64,000 bases of DNA. Origin: Enterobacter kobei (GTDB lineage: Bacteria > Pseudomonadota > Gammaproteobacteria > Enterobacterales > Enterobacteriaceae). The stretch lies in contig NZ_AP024590.1 in NCBI RefSeq assembly GCF_018323985.1, forward strand, positions 2,604,001 through 2,668,000, given 5' to 3'. A program made the position numbers and the translations under genes. This document shows, piece by piece, positions 60,690 to 64,000 of this stretch; within the stretch, counting starts at the first letter, position 1, and each line of letters begins with the position of its first letter. Under the pieces are notes generated by a model that was not told the origin of the DNA, searched no databases, and saw only the letters and a program-made list of their open reading frames with translations.

Positions 60690-60914
60690 GCTGCTCTCGT
60701 GCGCTTCGCTAAAATGATTAAGATAAATCCTAAAAGCAAGTTTACCCTGGCAAGGCCATGCTGTCACGATCGTTAAATCACGACCAGGGTGAATTTTTAG
60801 ACGCGGAAGATACAGAATATATGAAATTTATTTCATTCATGCTTTACTGTCCGGCGTTTAAATTTTCAGCATATGTGCGGCCCAGGGTTGCCGGCACCGG
60901 AGTCAGTAATTGTC

Positions 60915-61943
60915 ATGTCAGATATTATTCTTGCCCGCGTTTCAGAAACACTGTCTTCAGAGCACACCGTCGAAAGTCTTGTGCGCCAGCTACTGGAAAT
61001 GCTGGAACTGGTTACCGATATGGAATCAACTTACCTGACCAAAATTGATGTCGACGCCCGCCTGCAACACATCCTGTATGCCCGCAACACTAAACAGATG
61101 AATATCCCGGAAGGCCTCTCCGTGCCCTGGGACGACACGCTATGCAAACGTGCCATGGACGACGAATGCTTTTTCTCCGGCGATATTTCTGACCGCTGGG
61201 GCGATAGCGATGCCGCCCGTGATCTCGGCATCACGGCGTATTTAAGTACGCCGATCCGTCTCGAAGACGGGACGTTGTATGGCACGCTGTGCGCCGCCAG
61301 TACCGACCGCCGCACGCTCAGCGATCGTGCTAATCAGGTGCTGCATCTGTTTGCCGGGCTGATTGCCCAGGCGATCCAGAAAGAGTCTCTCGTTGCGCAG
61401 TTGCGAGAAGCTAATGCCGCGCTGATCGCGCAGTCTTATACCGATCCGCTCACCGGCCTGCCGAATCGCCGGGCAATTTTTGACAACCTGACCACCCTTT
61501 TTTCCCTGGCGCGACATCTGGATATTTCGGTGATCATCGCCTTTATCGATCTCGATAATTTCAAAATGATCAACGATAGCCACGGTCACGAGGCTGGCGA
61601 TGAATTTTTAATTCAGGTCGGGCAGCGTATCGCCCAGGCGAGCGATGCCGATGATATTGCCGGCAGGCTGGGCGGGGACGAATTTATTGTTGCCTGTCCG
61701 GGTACCCCGCGCGAAAAAAATGCCGCCGATCTTTTACAGAAGATTAAAGGGAATATTCATGCGCGCATTGCCGGAGAATATGCTTTAGGCGGCACGCAGA
61801 TCTATTATCCCGGCGCCAGCGTCGGCGTCATTGAAGTGGATCCCCATTACAGCGATCCTGACGCAGCGCTGAAACTCGCCGACATGGCGATGTATTATGA
61901 TAAAAAGAGTAAGCAAAAATCCTCGTTTATCGCGCGGTCATAA
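60915..61943 (+). CDS. dgcP: Diguanylate cyclase DgcP
   Basis: GAF-GGDEF protein of 342 residues (E. coli DgcP/YeaP 341) making cyclic di-GMP from two GTP. The N-terminal GAF domain (about 20-165) includes YLSTPIRLEDGTLYGTLCAA; the linker AQLREANAALIAQSYTDPLT leads into the GGDEF domain with the active-site loop GGDEF at residues 253-257, intact. No RxxD inhibitory site is visible five residues before it. ATG 60915 matches the E. coli start MSD but has only GGAG at 12 nt, a poor ribosome binding site. Confidence 0.95.
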   Translation: MSDIILARVSETLSSEHTVESLVRQLLEMLELVTDMESTYLTKIDVDARLQHILYARNTKQMNIPEGLSVPWDDTLCKRAMDDECFFSGDISDRWGDSDAARDLGITAYLSTPIRLEDGTLYGTLCAASTDRRTLSDRANQVLHLFAGLIAQAIQKESLVAQLREANAALIAQSYTDPLTGLPNRRAIFDNLTTLFSLARHLDISVIIAFIDLDNFKMINDSHGHEAGDEFLIQVGQRIAQASDADDIAGRLGGDEFIVACPGTPREKNAADLLQKIKGNIHARIAGEYALGGTQIYYPGASVGVIEVDPHYSDPDAALKLADMAMYYDKKSKQKSSFIARS

Positions 61944-62017
61944 TCCGTTATCGTATAAGAAAATCCTCATTGCTTTTTATTATCTGTTCAGGCGGCAACG
62001 CCTCTCTGGAGCCTTAC

Positions 62018-62092
62018 GTGAGAAAGACCACAATTATTATGCTGATTATTGCTATTGCCGCCGTTGCCGGATCGCAACTCGGCTGGTGGTGA
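62018..62092 (+). CDS. yoaJ: Small membrane protein YoaJ
   Basis: A 24-residue single-pass membrane peptide opening MRKTTIIMLIIAIAAV and ending LGWW. E. coli YoaJ, a verified small protein of 24 residues, has the same length, the KKTTIIM start and the LGWW end. The start codon is GTG, with GGAG 6 nt upstream. It lies between dgcP and the EAL gene as in E. coli, where yoaK precedes it; yoaK was not recognised here. Confidence 0.75.
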   Translation: MRKTTIIMLIIAIAAVAGSQLGWW

Positions 62093-62172
62093 TCTCTGCT
62101 GTACGCTAAAAATAAGTATTCCCTGCACACTATCGTCCGCAGACTCAGCACAGATCTGAGCAGGAGCGCGTT

Positions 62173-63978
62173 ATGTTCACCGGCCTGAATAAAAATGAAA
62201 TTAAACGACTGGCGGCACTGGCGTTGCTTCGCGAACAGGATGGCACGCGCGATGCGGCGCTTGGCGAATTTGCCTGTCTCGCCAGTGAAATCATGGGCGT
62301 AGACGGCTGTTTTGTGACTATTTTTGATGATGATTTTCAGTACATTAAATATGTAAAAAACAACCCGGCGATCCCGCAGAAAATGCCGATTGTTGACTCG
62401 ATGTGTCAGCATTCCGTTAAGAGCTGCAATGCCATCATTTGCAACGATACCCGCCTGGACGAGCGCTTTCGCGATCATGAGCTGTCGATCAACGGCCATG
62501 TGATTTTTTATGCCGCCGCGCCGTTGCAGACCAAAGAGGGTTACGTGCTGGGCACGCTGTGCGTCAGCCATCCGGCACCCCGCGCGCCAACGGTACAACA
62601 AACAGAAAATTTCCTGCGTATTGCCTCGCTGGCCTGTAACTATCTGGAAGCCTGGTATTCATTAGGACGGGTCGATGCCTTGACCGGCCTGCCAAACCGG
62701 CAGTATTTATTGCAGGAGATGGAACGCATCGCGCTGGAAACGGCGCACCGGCCGTCCACGCTGATCCTCTTTGACTGTATCGACATCCAGAGAGCCTATG
62801 AGCTTTCTCGCTATCTTGGTCTCACCGCCGTCGAAAAAATGCTGCGTGGTTTCGGTCCGCTGCTGCGCCTGCGGTTGAAATTACCGGCTACCACCCCGTT
62901 ATATGCTTTTGCGCCCGGCCGTTTTGCGCTGTTAATCGATACGGAGTATGCGAAGACGCTGACGAAAAAAGCCGAAGACCTGCCGCATATTGAGGCGCAG
63001 ATCCGCGGCGATATAGACATCAGATTAAAGATCTTCACCGGCTACGTGAATTTTCAGCCTGGCGTTGAGGATCCGAAAGAGATATTGCGTCAGGGGATCA
63101 GCGCCCTGCACGAGGCGATTCGCCAGGATATTCCGGTGCTGCCGTTTGACCGGGATTTCGATCAGAAACGCAACAGCGATTTTAAATTGCTCTACGATTT
63201 GAGCGAAGCCATTAACGCGCCGGATCAGTTTTATCTGGTCTACCAGCCGAAAATTTCCCTGCACACCGGCTTCACCGAAGGGTGCGAGGCGCTGCTGCGC
63301 TGGCAACACCCCGTACTGGGCAATATCTCCCCCGCCACCATCGTGGCGCTGGCGGAGAAAACCACGCTTATGAACGATATTACACACTGGGTGATCCGCA
63401 CCGTGATCGCCCAGCTTCAGCACTGGCGCGCCGCGGGCATTACTCTGCCGGTGTCGATTAACGTCACGGTCAGCGATTTTTCCTGCGCCGGATTTGCCGA
63501 TACGCTGGAGCAGCAGATACGTGAGGCAGGACTTGCGGCGAAAGATATTCGCATTGAGTGTCTGGAAACCGAAAAAGTGCTGGAGAGCGAGCAGGCGTTG
63601 TATGAACTGGATCGCCTGAAGGATAAAGGCTTTAAGATCCTGCTCGACGACTTTGGCGCAGGTTACAGTAATATCAGCTACCTGCGCCGCATCCCTATCG
63701 ACATTATCAAGCTTGACCGCTCGCTGATAAGCCAGCTGACCACCGATGCCGGTAGCCGCATTATCGCCCGCAACGTCATCATGATGCTAAAAGATCTGAA
63801 TTATCTGGTGCTGGCGGAGGGGGTGGAAGACAGAGAAACCGCCATGCTGCTCCAGTCTTACGGCTGCGACGAAGCGCAGGGCTATTTTTTCTCGCGCCCT
63901 GTCCCGCCAGAGGCGATCCCCGCCTGGCTCGCGCACGCCAGCCCGCTCGATGTCGCGTCGCTGCGCAACGCCATGTAG
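62173..63978 (+). CDS. GAF-GGDEF-EAL protein, probable c-di-GMP phosphodiesterase
   Basis: A 601-residue cytoplasmic protein. A GAF domain (about 25-160; VDGCFVTIFDDDFQYIKYVK, LGTLCVSHPAPRAPT) resembles that of DgcP next door. The GGDEF domain (about 165-320) keeps DALTGLPNRQYLL but its active-site loop reads APGRF (247-251), so it cannot be a normal cyclase. The EAL domain (about 345-590) retains Glu372 in CEALLRW, Asn in SINVTVSDF, Glu in IECLETEKV, DDFG at 492-495, Lys in IKLDR, Glu in LAEGVED and QGYFFSRPV, so c-di-GMP hydrolysis is expected. No close E. coli K-12 counterpart at this position. Confidence 0.9.
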   Translation: MFTGLNKNEIKRLAALALLREQDGTRDAALGEFACLASEIMGVDGCFVTIFDDDFQYIKYVKNNPAIPQKMPIVDSMCQHSVKSCNAIICNDTRLDERFRDHELSINGHVIFYAAAPLQTKEGYVLGTLCVSHPAPRAPTVQQTENFLRIASLACNYLEAWYSLGRVDALTGLPNRQYLLQEMERIALETAHRPSTLILFDCIDIQRAYELSRYLGLTAVEKMLRGFGPLLRLRLKLPATTPLYAFAPGRFALLIDTEYAKTLTKKAEDLPHIEAQIRGDIDIRLKIFTGYVNFQPGVEDPKEILRQGISALHEAIRQDIPVLPFDRDFDQKRNSDFKLLYDLSEAINAPDQFYLVYQPKISLHTGFTEGCEALLRWQHPVLGNISPATIVALAEKTTLMNDITHWVIRTVIAQLQHWRAAGITLPVSINVTVSDFSCAGFADTLEQQIREAGLAAKDIRIECLETEKVLESEQALYELDRLKDKGFKILLDDFGAGYSNISYLRRIPIDIIKLDRSLISQLTTDAGSRIIARNVIMMLKDLNYLVLAEGVEDRETAMLLQSYGCDEAQGYFFSRPVPPEAIPAWLAHASPLDVASLRNAM

Positions 63979-64000
63979 GCTTTGAACAGGCGCTCTGCGC

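Noticed and set aside
61944..62017. yoaK small-protein gene upstream of yoaJ
   Set aside because: No frame in this 74-bp gap resembles the 32-residue YoaK, and none has a start with a ribosome binding site.

Overview
The window is a chromosomal segment of an enteric bacterium of the family Enterobacteriaceae, outside Escherichia itself. Almost every gene has a recognisable E. coli K-12 counterpart, and the order follows the thrS to dgcP (yeaP) part of the E. coli map with deletions, replacements and additions. Enterobacter, Lelliottia, Leclercia, Kosakonia, Klebsiella or Citrobacter would all fit; the sequence alone does not settle the genus. No tRNA, rRNA, prophage, insertion sequence or CRISPR array was seen.

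Layout. 1-2.1 kb: 3'-truncated thrS with its tRNA-mimicking translational operator, then fumD. 2.3-4.5 kb: an accessory patch with a solitary flagellin behind a near-consensus sigma-28 promoter, a small exported protein and a possible 16-codon ORF. 4.4-15.2 kb: ydiY, pfkB, ydiZ, yniA, yniB, hxpB, a solitary kduD-type dehydrogenase with a KdgR box, SOS-controlled ydjM, tcyP, cedA and katE. 15.4-20.8 kb: the N,N'-diacetylchitobiose operon chbBCARFG, with a ChiX-pairing sequence between chbB and chbC. 20.8-24.7 kb: osmE, nadE, LexA-controlled cho, ves, spy. 25-31 kb: the arginine succinyltransferase operon astCADBE behind a sigma-54 promoter. 31.4-37.9 kb: xthA, ynjH, gdhA, topB, selD, ydjA; the ydjX-ynjG block of E. 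coli is absent. 38-50.3 kb: sppA, ansA-pncA, yeaC, msrB, gapA, yeaD, yeaE, mipA, yeaGH, and yoaI with a PhoB-type promoter. 50.7-54.1 kb: a GPH sugar transporter plus GH31 glycosidase pair where E. coli carries dgcJ/yeaJ/yeaK. 54.2-60.7 kb: yeaL, a four-gene polar amino-acid ABC transporter occupying the place of nimR, then nimT, a CTP-synthase-like amidotransferase relative, yeaO and an unknown gene. 60.9-64 kb: dgcP, the 24-codon yoaJ, and a GAF-GGDEF-EAL protein with an intact EAL site and a lost GGDEF site.

Themes. Much of the window is nutrient scavenging (chitobiose, arginine, cystine, amino acids, alpha-glycosides, asparagine, NAD precursors) and stress or stationary-phase physiology (katE, osmE, spy, yeaGH, msrB, xthA). 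REP-type palindromes fill several intergenic gaps. The least ordinary items are the solitary flagellin with its own flagellar-class promoter and non-standard central domain, the amidotransferase relative whose triad histidine is displaced, the ABC cassette where nimR should be, and the cyclase/phosphodiesterase pair at the right end. Functions are inferred by family resemblance from memory; no database search was run.
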